A DNA stretch of 64,000 nucleotides from assembly GCA_021014325.1 (NCBI GenBank), contig CM037463.1:9245001-9309000 (forward strand). Reading direction: 5' to 3'. The notes under the pieces are model-generated. The model worked only from the letters and a program-made list of their open reading frames with translations. It made no database searches and was not told the DNA's origin. Within the stretch, counting starts at the first letter, position 1. Each line of letters begins with the position of its first letter. Below, piece by piece: positions 11,721 through 22,698 of this stretch. The stretch is from Plazaster borealis. Lineage: Eukaryota > Echinodermata > Asteroidea > Forcipulatida > Labidiasteridae. The position numbers were made by a program, and so were the translations under genes.

Positions 11721-12109
11721 TTAAAGGGATTGTATACGTTTGGTAGTTGGAACCTTCTGTCTGTTTCAATCATAGTTGTAGATTTATACCATAGAACTAA
11801 CCTGTGAGAAGTTCATTTCAAAAGGTGGAAGCGTTTTTGAGATATTGCCGAAAATTTGAAGGTTTGTCCACACAGGAAGAATAATCTGCAATTGAAATAC
11901 ACAATCTGAGAAACGTTACTGCAGTATTGCTTCTCAGATTCAAATTCTTCGGGATAAAAAGTGATATCTCTTTCCATAACCGCAGTACTTCGAAGTGAAA
12001 TGTTTCTCAAAATTCATTACACTATCCAAAGCTGCTGTACTTCTTACCAAGTAAGTTTTTATTGCCATTACTTGTCAGAGTCATCACCAAACGTATACAG
12101 ACCCTTTAA
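11721..12109. mobile_element. TTAA-flanked MITE, subfamily 2
   Basis: TTAA at both edges. Inverted ends AGGGATTGTATACGTTTGG and its complement (ACGTATACAGACCCT). The interior includes GCGTTTTTGAGATATTGCCG and CTGCAGTATTGCTTCTCAG. The copy at 25996-26377 has the same layout. Non-coding. Confidence 0.8.
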
Positions 12110-13106
12110 TGAAGTGTCTGCCAAGAAAGCTAAGGCTACCTCAACTTCATACAAAGTGTGCTGTTTTTAGTAACGTCGCAGAGCCTTCGCTAACTAATAC
12201 GTTTACTTTATGTTCAATATCGAAACACGATACAATGAACATTCTATCGAAATGTTTCATGTTATATACAATATAAATGCTCATGAATACATCATCGTTT
12301 TTTACCCCTCATAAAGGGAATTCGTTTAAGTTTCCTATTCGTAAATATAAATAAGTAATTTATTTTTTATCACCAGCTGTGATATTTTCACGCTTTAGAT
12401 TAAAATGTTTTTTATTGATTGATTTATTTCCCATTTATGAGACCCTCTGTGTTTTGTGTTGTGTTTTGGGGGTTTTGCATGCTAAGTTTCAAGTATGACT
12501 TTAAACAAAAAATCACCTAAAATATATTCTTCTTTGAATATATTGAAGAATTTTGAGTCGATACTCTATTCGGAAATAAAAATGAGATATTGAATTTCAA
12601 ATTTCATTGCCAGATGTGACTTTTTTACATTTCAAATTTAAGTGTGTTTATTCATTCTGCCTATATTCCATATTTGAGACCCTCAGTGCTTTTTTTCTTG
12701 TTTTGTTGTACTTTTTTAAATAAAATAAATTGTAATTCAACTATTACGAATTCGAACAAGTAGAGTTGAAAAGAATATGATATGAGAAGCTTTTTACCCT
12801 GATTCAACCTCACTAGTGTTACATGTATTCGAATAGCAGAAAATAGCATGAGTTTCTAGTTTTTTTCCAAAATATTAGTCGATCAGTCGTGTTTTTTCCT
12901 TCGCGGTATTCTGGGTTCTTCTTTTTTTCGCTGTGACGTTTCGAAAAGAAAAATACTAAAAAGGAGTACTCTTTTGTTTGGTCACAGTTAACAATAGTTC
13001 GATCTCGCTGAACCAGCTTTATTACAATTCTTTGGTTATTGTTCTGTCATTATATGCAAAGCTAGTTTCCCTATAATTCAATATTTCCCCCACTGGGGTT
13101 GGTCAA
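12110..13106. other. AT-rich intergenic DNA
   Basis: Two related stretches (about 12400-12480 and 12590-12690) share ATTTGAGACCCTC and TTTTCATTG-like words, suggesting an old diverged duplication. No gene seen. Confidence 0.4.
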
Positions 13107-13634
13107 TAGATTGTGCAAGTCACGCGCATATCGAAAACGAGAAAACAATCTCGAACAAAGACTATAATTTTCCATGAAATCAAATCTTCTTTTTAAATTA
13201 TATTCATCAAAAATTCTTGAAAGTAAAAATACCCGTAGCCAGATGTTCTAAACAATTTTTCAATTTTTGTATAACACAAATAATTTGTTCAAATTGAAAC
13301 AAAAGTAAAACTTGGGACGAGGATGCTTATTGTTAGAAATCCCATTTGCCAATCACGCTCGAATGTGTGCGTCTATCCCATAGGTTTAATGGGCAAAATT
13401 CTGAAAAATGTACAAGTAAGTCTTATTCTCAGGTTTTCTTCGTTATTTTGTTGAATTGATTTTACTTTCATGTTGTTAATCACTTAGTATCACATTCCCA
13501 ACAACATATATAATTTTCATAGTCATAAACTACGTTAAACTAAAATAATTGACAAAACAAAATCCAACCCACGTAAAGCTCCATATTATGGTTGGGACCA
13601 CAATGGTCCCGGAAGTTCAAATATGCGCGTCTAT
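13107..13634. mobile_element. TIR element, GTGCAAGTCTCG family, longest copy
   Basis: Left end TAGATTGTGCAAGTCACGCG; right end inverted but with the outermost part partly deleted (AAATATGCGCG then TCTA). A short internal palindrome GGGACCACAATGGTCCC sits near the right end. The last ~165 bp match 59277-59455, and the shortened copy at 35680-35821 has both ends. About 530 bp, without a transposase frame. Confidence 0.6.
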
Positions 13635-13800
13635 TACATGCGGCCGTTTGTATTTATTCCGTTTGATGGGTTTGATCATCATGCTAAAACAAGACGCCGT
13701 GCAAACATGAACTTTCTAAGGATGCTGGTTGTTTCAATTTAATCTTTCAAAATCTTACGCCACAACACAGGCAGCTCCACGATCGAGGGCGGGTTCATAC

Positions 13801-14371
13801 AACAATAAGAAGGCCCTTCTCAGACTACAAAAAAAAGCTGTTAGGATTGTTGCGGATTAATTTGATTATATCAACTCTCGAGGTGAAGACATCATTATGG
13901 CACTTTCTAGGCAGACCTTGGACCAAAGGAGGGATTTTTACTTATCCTGTATTATGTACAATGGGCTAGCACCTGATTATCTTTGTGACAACATTGAAAT
14001 GTATTTTGATAGACACGGCTTCAATAGGAACGCCTATTCTCTCAATGTTGTTGTTCCTAAGCCAAATGTTGAATACTTTAAACATTCCCTCTGTTACGCG
14101 GGTGCTATTGTTTGGAACACAATACGTATAACCTTGTTCAGAATGCCTCCTCTATTGGCAGCTTCAAAAACATATAAGAAGGTGTATTTTACGTAGTTTG
14201 TTGTTTAATCTTTCCACTTGAGTGTTTTCCCATGTGGTTGTTTTGTTTTAGTTGTTGGTTGTTTGTGTATTTTTGTTGTTCCTTTTTAACAGGACCATGA
14301 TGTAAAAACAGCCTCTGAGCTGATGTGTGTATCCTGTATAAACATGTTTTAATAAATAAATAATAAATAAA
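13801..14371 (+). mobile_element. 5'-truncated LINE: reverse-transcriptase C-terminus with 3' tail
   Basis: One frame from 13801 to the stop at 14194-14196, interrupted once by TAA at 13858-13860. It shows the post-RT signature of Jockey/CR1-like elements in order: LLRLQKKAVRIV, QTLDQRRDFYLSCIMYN, GLAPDYL, LNVVVPKPNVEYFKHSL and CYAGAIVWNTI. A 3' UTR of about 150 bp ends in an AATAAATAAATAATAAATAAA-like tail (14350-14371), as expected for target-primed reverse transcription. Catalytic RT and endonuclease are missing. Relatively young, given one stop in about 130 codons. Confidence 0.75.
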
Positions 14372-14400
14372 CCCAATACCGCAAACCCAATGCATCATTT

Positions 14401-14490
14401 TGACGTCACAAACACAAAAGGAGCTGATTGGCGGAAGTGCAAAAGGCCGTCAACTGTTTTACTCACGCTTCCCACTTGTTTATGACGTCA
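14401..14490. promoter_or_regulatory. Pair of palindromic CRE sites
   Basis: TGACGTCA at 14401-14408 and again at 14483-14490, in moderately GC-rich DNA. The full palindrome is the CREB/ATF consensus. This could mark a promoter, with the open frame at 14828 downstream; function is inference. Confidence 0.3.
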
Positions 14491-14827
14491 CGATTCCCAT
14501 TTCGCTTAACTGCTCTCGCTCGAAGGAAGTTTACCCCAAAAATAAACAATAAACATCGCACACAAAAATGTTCACTCCCCGCCCGTCTAGAAAGGCGATA
14601 AAAATCTAACGTAAAAGACTCGCTGAGATTGACGCGATATTGCGAATAAGAAGACAAGCAACCTCCACCGTCAAACAAAATCATACTCCACAGCCCTCAC
14701 TAGTGGGCCGTCATAACCTCGCTCTCTTTCACAACAAACCGGGGAAGGACTATTTGATTTTTCAATTATTTTTATCATTACTTCCATATTTATGCAGAGG
14801 CGGGTTTAATTCGTATAAATTGTCACT

Positions 14828-15181
14828 ATGGCAACGCTTTTCACCGGTTCGTTGTTACTCGTGTCTCTTTCCCGCGCGCCCATTATCTGTTCATTAGCCT
14901 CGGACAGTTTCCTACGTGTATTAGTGGTGATGTTTGTTTTAACGAGTGGCATAGTCCTCTCGTTGAAGAGAAAATGTCTGTTCTTTTTAAAGAACACATT
15001 TCACATGAAACTTGATATACGTTGCTGTATTGAGGACTTAAATTTGCTTATAAAACTAGACTCTATAATTGTCTTAACCTCGCGTTGTTCTCACAAGCAA
15101 CACTTCTCCTCGAAGAATTTGACGTCCTATTCGGTTCCGATTTATTTTTCCATCATGCAAAGCTTCAAGTCTTTATCTTGA
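14828..15181 (+). CDS. Small open frame, unrecognised
   Basis: 117 codons from the ATG at 14828 (context CACTATGG) to a stop at 15179-15181. The N-terminus is hydrophobic (MATLFTGSLLLVSLSRAP), and a second hydrophobic stretch (LRVLVVMFVLTSGIVLSL) follows. It lies about 340 bp after the CRE pair. Frames of this length arise by chance here, so this is weak. Confidence 0.12.
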   Translation: MATLFTGSLLLVSLSRAPIICSLASDSFLRVLVVMFVLTSGIVLSLKRKCLFFLKNTFHMKLDIRCCIEDLNLLIKLDSIIVLTSRCSHKQHFSSKNLTSYSVPIYFSIMQSFKSLS

Positions 15182-16123
15182 ATTTTCTTGTTGAGGAATC
15201 ACAAACTACACTACGCATTATACTCCCCGAGAGATGAACAAAACATGAAAAGTTGTAACTCTACATTGTTGCAATATAATATTCAAACACTGTTAAGGTG
15301 CTCGTTGTGTTGTTACAGAACCCTACACGGTGTCACTCTTTGTCGTGTTGCGGCGTATCATTCCATGTTTTCTCACAAATGGAAGCCAATATCAAACGTC
15401 TTTTGTCTATAGATATCGGTACTAAATTCAACCACGTTTTAAGTTACACCGAGTATTCTCGACAGCTTTTTTTCGAATACCACTTAATCGATAGTCTTAG
15501 TATCGAGATGTAAACGATACCACCTTTCTAAGGAAAATGCGTTTTAAGCAAAACCGTGGAATGACCGAATCTTCGGGTACGGATTTTGTCTTGACCATAA
15601 AAGCAGCTGATTTGGTTTCTATATGTATAGTTGGCTGCCGACATTATTGCAATTTTAATTAAGTTTGTTTCGGAGAAGGTCTTTGGGCATGCCATAGAAT
15701 CAATTCAAACCACATCAGGGTAACATTTAGTGCTAAAGCTGGGTATCTCTGATGCTCCTTTGACAGACAGACTACAAATGCACGGGGTTAAAGCAAAAAG
15801 GAATACATGGCATAAGGATAAATCTGCGCTGTGTGGTTCGTAAGCCTCCATATGTATAAGGGATGTGAAGATAGCAATAAGCAGAACAGACCGAAGACTT
15901 TGTAAGAACCTTGGGGTTTCCGTGTACATTGTTGTACGAGCGAAGAGAAACACAGCCGTGCACTTTGAGGAGCCACAAGTTCTAATACGAGCTAAACCTA
16001 CACAGTCTATGTCAAAAAATGACTCGAAGAAAGGACGCCCCCAAATCTATTTCTGTTTCCTCCAAAATTACAACATTCAAGAAAAACTTCTCACCTGTTC
16101 ATTTAAGCTTAATACACAATCCA
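15182..16123. other. Intergenic, overlapping short frames
   Basis: Several overlapping frames of 70-94 codons on both strands, none with recognisable motifs. Confidence 0.35.
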
Positions 16124-16348
16124 CACACTCTAAAAATGTCCGGGTTTAGAACAGACCCGGACCCATTCCCGTGGGGCCCGACCCTTTTCTGGGTCAGTAT
16201 TACCCGGAATCTGTCAAACTGACGCAAAATCTGAATTGAAATCACATTTTTAACCACTTTCAGGGTCAGCCTGACCCAGAAATGGGTCAGGCCCTTTGGG
16301 ATCCGGAATCCGGGTTAATTCTGACCAGGGAGGTTTTTTTAGCGTGCA
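16124..16348. mobile_element. CACTG-type palindromic MITE, GGGTC type
   Basis: Starts CACTCTAAAAATGTCCGGG at 16126 and ends TTTTTTTAGCGTG at 16346. A 2-bp CA duplication flanks it (16124-16125, 16347-16348). The inner blocks GACCCTTTTCTGGGTCAG and CTGACCCAGAAATGGGTC are inverted around the centre. Confidence 0.75.
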
Positions 16349-18222
16349 GTCCTTATTTGTCTTCCTCCCCAATAGGCATGGGCGCCTTTCTAGGCGGGTA
16401 CTGGCGCTCTACAAAATATTATTTATTATTATGTTTTGGTCAATATTCTAATAATCATGTAAGGAGAAGGGAAAGTGGTTATAGAATTGTGTTTTGTGCT
16501 CTTGGAAGGCCGCATTTTTGTATTCAAATTTTGTTTTGCACATTTTGGTGCTAGTTAATGTGGCATGGTGTACCCCTACCCACTTCCCTTTGTGTCTTTT
16601 TTGTGTTCTGAGGAGAATGTGAGGAATTCTGTAGAGGATTTTCGGGAGTGTTGTCCTGTACATGAGGGGGAAAGTGTGGTAAAGTGTAGGAACAACTGTC
16701 GCCTAATCCCTCTCCCTCCCCGCTCCCCCGAGGGGTCGGGAGAGGTGTTGAGTTGGTATGTCCCCCAGCCCAGTGCACCAGTGTGCTTCTTTTGATTAGT
16801 GCCTGTGCAAAGACGTTGTTATGCAAAATAAGGCAATTAATAACACGCTCTTTGATTAATGGCTGAAATGATCCACAGATTAAGTAATTATGTTTTAATT
16901 GAGTTGTTTATAAAAAGACAATCAAGCTAATGCTGAGTCGGTGGGATGGAGTCAGATTAGAGATGGAAGTCTGTGGAGAAAAAGGGCTTGGCAAGAGTCT
17001 TTGTTAACCAAAAAAATGTATATTTTGGTACGGTGTACAAATTAAATAGAAAATATGTTTAATAAAGTGAGTGAATGTATATTGTGACGTGAGTGTGAAA
17101 ACAAATACATTGTCTGCGCGTCAATGGAAAAACAGTTTTAAAAACATTGAATTTAACATCACATTCTATTAATATCACATTCAATCATATACAATGTTCA
17201 CGGTGGGCACCTATGTACCCCCCGCCCAGTTACGCTAGTGATCACAACACAGAATGGTTAATGTAATCCCATTGGCTGTTTGAGATAAAGAGTAACATTT
17301 TACATTTTATAAGCTTTAATGTGATAAGGTTAATGTTTGTTGACAATGTATTTGTTTTTACACTTGAGTCGGATCACTTATAAATAATTGTTTGTAAATG
17401 GAATATCCAAAGCGCTGAAAATGGGCTTGAAACGTGAACTACAATTTGTATTGCCCCCCCCTAGAAAAAAATCGTGCACCCCTTGTGGCCCCCTTACAGT
17501 AACATGTTACTCTAGCTTCAGCTGATGGTGACACCGTATCCGTTATCATTGATTCGAGTTGGTCCCTCGTTCTCGTGATGTTCAAGCTCAAAACAAGTAA
17601 TGACTTGTCATAAATTCCAATGTTTGTATGTGCGTAAACCTGTTCAATTTGCATTTGGGATAATAACAGGATTCCGGAATAAACTGCACATTAACGGCCA
17701 GTTTGTATTTTCGCCCTAGCAGTTGACGTTTCATTAGGGGGGTGGTACGGATTGTTGATTTATGACCGCTTATTGGCGGACAAACATCATCAGCTTTGTA
17801 GGGCATGCCTATTATGTTAGCCTATATCATTGAAAAGAGGAAATATTGAATGGTTGTGTTCTTTGCAAACTACCTATATTGGAAATTTAAGAGCTACTTT
17901 TCATAAATACAGATGTAATTACCATCTCGGGGGCACACACAACCGGTAAAAAAACTAGGGAAAAAACCCAATGTAGGGTCCATCAGCCAAAAAATAAAAC
18001 GACCATTATGCAAACAAATTATTTGTCTGTTTTCTTTTGCTGGTCATTCATGGCATGATTTGAGTGGTGCGGTGATAATGTATAATAGCTCATTGATGGG
18101 TTATTATGCGATGCTATACTGATGAAATTCATCAATAGATAAAATGGATCAACGAATTTTTTTCTGGAAGAGCAAATCAATAAAATCTCACATGGTTATC
18201 ATACGGCTCTAGCGAGTACGTT
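16349..18222. other. Intergenic, no supported gene
   Basis: At 16620-16795 a plus frame after a T-rich TTCTGAG gives a cysteine-containing peptide (ENVRNSVEDFRECCPVHEG). At 17588-17806 a minus frame starts MPYKADDVCPPISGHKS. Both are unrecognised and short. Confidence 0.35.
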
Positions 18223-18649
18223 TTAAAGGCAGGGCATCTTTGGTAATTACTGCAAACATTAATGACCATAAAAACGTACTTGGTAAAGAACACTTGAGAG
18301 CTGTTTATATTATACTCCAAACATTAATGACCATAATAAACTTACTTGGTAAAGAGCAATTGAGAGCTGTTGATATTATAAAACATTGCCAGAAAACGAC
18401 CCCCTATGAAGTAATGTAGTTTGAGAGTAAGAGGAAAATGTTCTCCCAAAAATGTGAATCTTCAGGTCTGAAGCCTTTCTCAGGCGTCTGAAAGCACACA
18501 ATTCTATGCAATAAGGGTGTTTTTTCTTTCATTATTTTCTTGGAACTTCGATCACTTTGTGCCCAAATTTGCACAGGTTTGTTATGTTGTGATACACCTA
18601 GTGAGGATACTGGTCTTTAACAATTACCAAAAGTATACCCTGCCTTCAA
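18223..18649 (+). mobile_element. TTAA-flanked MITE, subfamily 1, with internal duplication
   Basis: Left TTAA at 18223-18226, right degenerated to TCAA (18646-18649). The left end region carries an internal duplication: CAAACATTAATGACCATAA occurs at about 18253 and 18312. The central hairpin is a different sequence from that of the 3.3-kb copy (TCTTCAGGTCTGAAG). Confidence 0.7.
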
Positions 18650-18726
18650 CGGTTGAACGTTCTAATGTTATTTTTCATCCACCTCGTCGGTCTCAGTGTG
18701 CCATACAGTTTTTAAAAATGCAGATA

Positions 18727-18950
18727 CAAAAAAACTAGAGACGAACCGAGGAAAATTATACTCCGCCCGAAACTGTACATAAATAATGGGAAAAGGGGTC
18801 AATTTCATACCTCCTTTTCCAGCTAAGGGTGGTTAGAAAAAAAAAAACTAAGAGACGAACCAAGGAAAATTATACTACTGCCAGAAATTGTACATAAATA
18901 ATGGGAAAAGGGGTCAATTTCATACCTCCTTTTTCAGCTAAGGATGGTTG
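18727..18950. repeat. About 110-bp tandem duplication
   Basis: Two adjacent units share GAGACGAACC, AATGGGAAAAGGGGTCAATT and CATACCTCCTTTT. A few percent divergence and one-base indels separate them. Confidence 0.85.
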
Positions 18951-19571
18951 CTGCTTAAGCAATGGGTCTCGTTCGTCAGGAATGAAACAAACAACAAGTC
19001 TGGATTCATTTGCATACTATAATTGGCATTTTGCCATAGATACAGATACAGCTTATAACAAGAAATGCTAAGACCTTGGACTGTTTATGACTCGTGAGGT
19101 CGCACATTTTTGCAATTATGGCCGAATACCTTGTCACGATATTGGGTTGAAACCTAGGTTCGTCGGTTTTGAAAGCCCGATCCGGGGAAGGATGTACCGT
19201 GTGTTTTTGTATTTTTTGTATTGAATACCCGACCGAACCGAGCTAGAATATAGAACACCACAAAATTAAATGCCTGGGTTTGGTAACCTTGACCATTGCT
19301 TATAAGGATTTTGAAACAAAACATCCTTATATTTTAATCATTGTCATTCAATCTAGCCTTAAGATTGAACGCCGGCCTAAAAATGAATCTCTCTTGACAT
19401 TGTTTCCTCTAATTACATTTCAATTGACCACATTCAATCAAATCCCAAAGCTAGAGGTTTGAAAATGAAAAGAAGAAGAAAAAGATCTGTGAGGTTTCCA
19501 TTCTCTCCGAGCGAACGTAATGTATGTAATGTATCAATCCTATAGGCATAATCTCCGCTCGTGGCATTCTT
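18951..19571. other. Intergenic, no clear feature
   Basis: Unique sequence; one 60-codon frame, not supported. Confidence 0.35.
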
Positions 19572-20481
19572 CACTCAAAAACAAAAATCCGGGTCCGAAT
19601 TGACCCGGATTCCGGCTCCCAGAGGGGGATGACCCAATCTGTATGTGCCAGGTTGACTCGAATCACAAATGGAATTTTGACCCGGATTCTGCGTCAATTT
19701 GACCCGGATTCTGCGTCAGTTTGACCTGGATTCTGCATCAGTTTGACTGCGATACTGCGTCAGTTTGACCTGGATTCTGCGTCAGTTTGACCCGGATTCT
19801 GCGTCACTTTGACCCGGATTCTGCGTCAATTTGACCTGGATTCTGCGTCAGTTTGACCCGGATACTGCGTCAGTTTGACCCGGATTCTGCCTCAGTTTGA
19901 CCCGGATTCTGCGTCACTTTGACCCGGATTCTGCGTCACTTTGACCTGGATTCTGCGTCAGTTTGACCCGGATACTGCGTCAGTTTGACTGTGATACTGC
20001 GTCAGTTTGACCCGGATTCTGCGTCAGTTTGACCCGGATACTGCGTCAGTTTGACCCGGATTCTGCGTCAGTTTGACCCGGATTCTGCGTCAATTTGACC
20101 CGGATTCTGCGTCAGTTTGACCCGGATTCTGCGTCAGTTTGACCCGGATTCTGCGTCAATTTGACCCGGATTCTGCGTCAGTTTGACCCGGATACTGCGT
20201 CAGTTTGACCCGGATTCTGCGTCAATTTGACCCGGATTCTGCGTCAGTTTGACCCGGATTCTGCGTCAGTTTGACCCGGATACTGCGTCAGTTTGACCCG
20301 GATTCTGCGTCAGTTTGACCCGAATTCTGCATCAGTTTGACACGGATTCTGCGTCAATTTGACCGATTGCTGGGTAATGTTGTAATTTCTTTTTAAATTC
20401 CGGGACTTACTGACCCAGAAATGGGTCAGGCCCGACGGGACCCGGATCCGGGTCAATTCTGACCCGGGAGTTTTTAGAGTG
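19572..20481. mobile_element. CACTG-type MITE, GGGTC type, expanded by an internal array
   Basis: Left end CACTCAAAAACAAAAATCCG at 19572, right end GGAGTTTTTAGAGTG at 20481. Inner inverted blocks GAATTGACCCGGATTCCGG and CCGGGTCAATTCTGACCC are conserved, and the right side keeps TGACCCAGAAATGGGTCAGG. The 910-bp length, against about 230 bp in sister copies, is due to the 22-bp array at 19676-20362. Flanks are TT and AA, so no clean target duplication remains. Confidence 0.7.
19676..20362. repeat. 22-bp minisatellite inside a MITE
   Basis: About 31 copies of a 22-bp unit centred on TTTGACCCGGATTCTGCG, with variants (ATACTGCG, CAATTTG, CACTTTG) distributed in blocks. The unit matches the MITE's own inner sequence, so the array grew from the element itself. 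Confidence 0.9.
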
Positions 20482-21560
20482 AATACCTCCATGGTATGAT
20501 ATTACACCTTTAAAACAAAACGTGATGTAGATTGCCATATTTGCTTGAGGAGGAGACTGTTTACGCTCATTAAACAAGGTGAAAACGTAACCTAAGATCT
20601 ATAAAATAAAATAAAGTAATGTAAATGTATCCATAGTTGACTGCAATCCACTTAGATATGGAACAGGAGCTTTCAGACAAAGTATGGAGTAACTAATTAT
20701 TCCAAGTTTAGTGCGTGCCTCTTTTTTCACTCTATTTGTTTGGATTGGGACACAGTGCATTATCCTTCATTTTCACGTAAATGTACTTTTTAGTGAGCGA
20801 TGACGACCCATTTATCAATTTACGGCAAATTCAATTTGGACACACATTTCCCGCCCAAAAAATTATGGAATACAACCTCATGACAGGAAGGCAGAGATGC
20901 GTTCACACATACATGAGTAAATGATTGATTTTTGTGTAATGCGCGCAATTATAGCCTGAACGTCTGACTTCATCGCTTCGAGGCTCGTAAAAGTACGTTA
21001 GATACCGGCTCCCCAACCACGGAGAACCTACCTATAGCTCCTTGGAGATGCATCTTTGACCTTTTGGTTGGTGTCCTTAATGGCCATTGTACGTTAAGAG
21101 ATCGCCACGCAATTTAAAACCAACACAGTTCCTCATGGCGGGCTCACAAAGCTCGTCCAATGAAACCGTTGAATTTGAAACGCAGAAGCCTTTATATCTA
21201 TCCAACAGAAAATAATTATAGGCCCGGGACCAGTCTAGTGCAATCCTCTGCAAATTAATTTACGGCATATTTTTTTTGATTAAAATTCTTTTACAAAAAT
21301 ATTTCCATGATGTTTTCGAAGTCAATAATTGAAAACCCAAAGACACATAGTGCACAAAAATAAAACCAATAGGGTTGAAATTATGCTTTCTGTTTCGAAA
21401 ATAAAGATATCTCATCCTTACTATAGCAAGATATATTCTAGTTTAATTTTATGTTGTTATTTTGTCTTATTACTTTTTTTCATGTAGAGGAATCTATCAG
21501 AGCTTCTCTAGACCTGCGAAATTAAGGACGTTCTTAACTCAAGTTTTTGCTCCTTTACAG
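20482..21560. other. Intergenic
   Basis: Unique AT-rich DNA. The stretch CTGAACGTCTGACTTC..CTTCGAGGCTCG near 20955 resembles, inverted, a part near 25465, suggesting an old shared repeat. Confidence 0.35.
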
Positions 21561-21709
21561 CTTTGTGTACAAAACCCCCATTGAAGATGTCTTTGAAGGT
21601 CATTTGGAGTATTCCCGCGTCGTCGTTGTTTTTTGTGGCAAGATGAACATCAAGGAAGGTCAAGTCAGTTTGATATACGGACGCAGGAATATTCAATCTA
21701 TCAGTGCAG
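21561..21709 (+). CDS. Candidate internal exon, unknown product
   Basis: Bounded by a good acceptor (TTTTTGCTCCTTTACAG, AG at 21559-21560) and a donor (GTGCAG followed by GTAAAA at 21710). The frame enters with one base of a split codon, stays open for 49 codons and leaves one base, so 149 nt, phase 2 to phase 1. The peptide includes YKTPIEDVFEGHLEYSRVVV and KMNIKEGQVSLIYGRRNIQ. First codon positions are purine-rich, as in coding DNA. The opposite strand is also open (TDLTFLDVHLATKNNDD), so the strand is not certain. No family recognised. Confidence 0.35.
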
Positions 21710-22328
21710 GTAAAAATGTTGCCTCTCTTGCCAATTTATTTCGGGAGTTACGGACAATTTCGTATAGCAGATTTGTTTTTCTTTGACTGTTTTCCGATCG
21801 TCCTGTTTTGTTGTCCTTTTCCTCCTTCCTTAGACAGTTTCAAAAAGGTTCCAGATGGATTCTCTCACTGACGTAGCAATATGATGCACTGGAATATTGT
21901 TGCCCTATACTGCCCTTTTGAAAATCCATAATCCTTCCTTAAAAATAATCAATCGGGCAAAAGTAGGTTCCCGGGTGACCCAGTAAAACTACAGGTTGAA
22001 GAACGCTACATTATTAGCTCGATTAAAGTTTATTTTGATAGTGGTTAAACAAAATAGGCTTATAAGATTAAAAATCGTGTTTGGGCAAGACGGTTTGGAA
22101 ATATGACTGACCGCTTTCGCCCAGGGCGGGCCATAATTTAATAACACCCGGCTTTTTAAATCTCTTCATGTTTAGTTCACCGGTCACCAGCATCTCCGTT
22201 CCCTTGACCCATATATTCTGTGATGTCACTAAGTGTTTTTTCGTCGTAATTTTGTTTTAATGCATTTTTATAACCGTATGATTACTGTATTAGTTTAATC
22301 GCCCAAACACTGTTAGATTCAGTGCTAT

Positions 22329-22698
22329 TTAAGGCACTGTACACGTTTGGTAATTACTCAAAATATAAATTGGCATAAAAACTGACTTGGTAACGAGCAA
22401 CATAGAGCTGTTGATAGTATAAAACATTGTGAGAAACGACTCCCTCTGAAGTAACGTAGTTTTTGAGAAAGAGGTAAATTCTCACTAAAATAATAAAATA
22501 CTTCTTGCAAGAAGGCTTTTATTCCTATCTGAAAGCACACACATGTACAACAAGGTTTTTGTTTTGTTCATTATTTTCTTGCAACTTCGATGACCAATTG
22601 AGCCCAAATTTTCACAGGCTTGTTATTTTATGCATATGTTGGGATACACTAAGTGAGACTGGTCTTTGACAATTACCAAACGTGTTCAGTGCCTTTAA
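22329..22698 (+). mobile_element. TTAA-flanked MITE, subfamily 1
   Basis: TTAA at 22329-22332 and 22695-22698; left end GGCACTGTACACGTTTGG. Same orientation as the 3.3-kb copy and nearly the same central palindrome (ACTTCTTGCAAGAAGG), so these two and the 60.4-kb copy form one hairpin group. Confidence 0.8.

Noticed and set aside
13801..14371. Active retrotransposon
   Set aside because: Only the C-terminal end of the polymerase is present and the frame has a stop at 13858.
19676..20362. CRISPR-like array
   Set aside because: The 22-bp units are contiguous without spacers, lie inside a transposon and the DNA is clearly eukaryotic.
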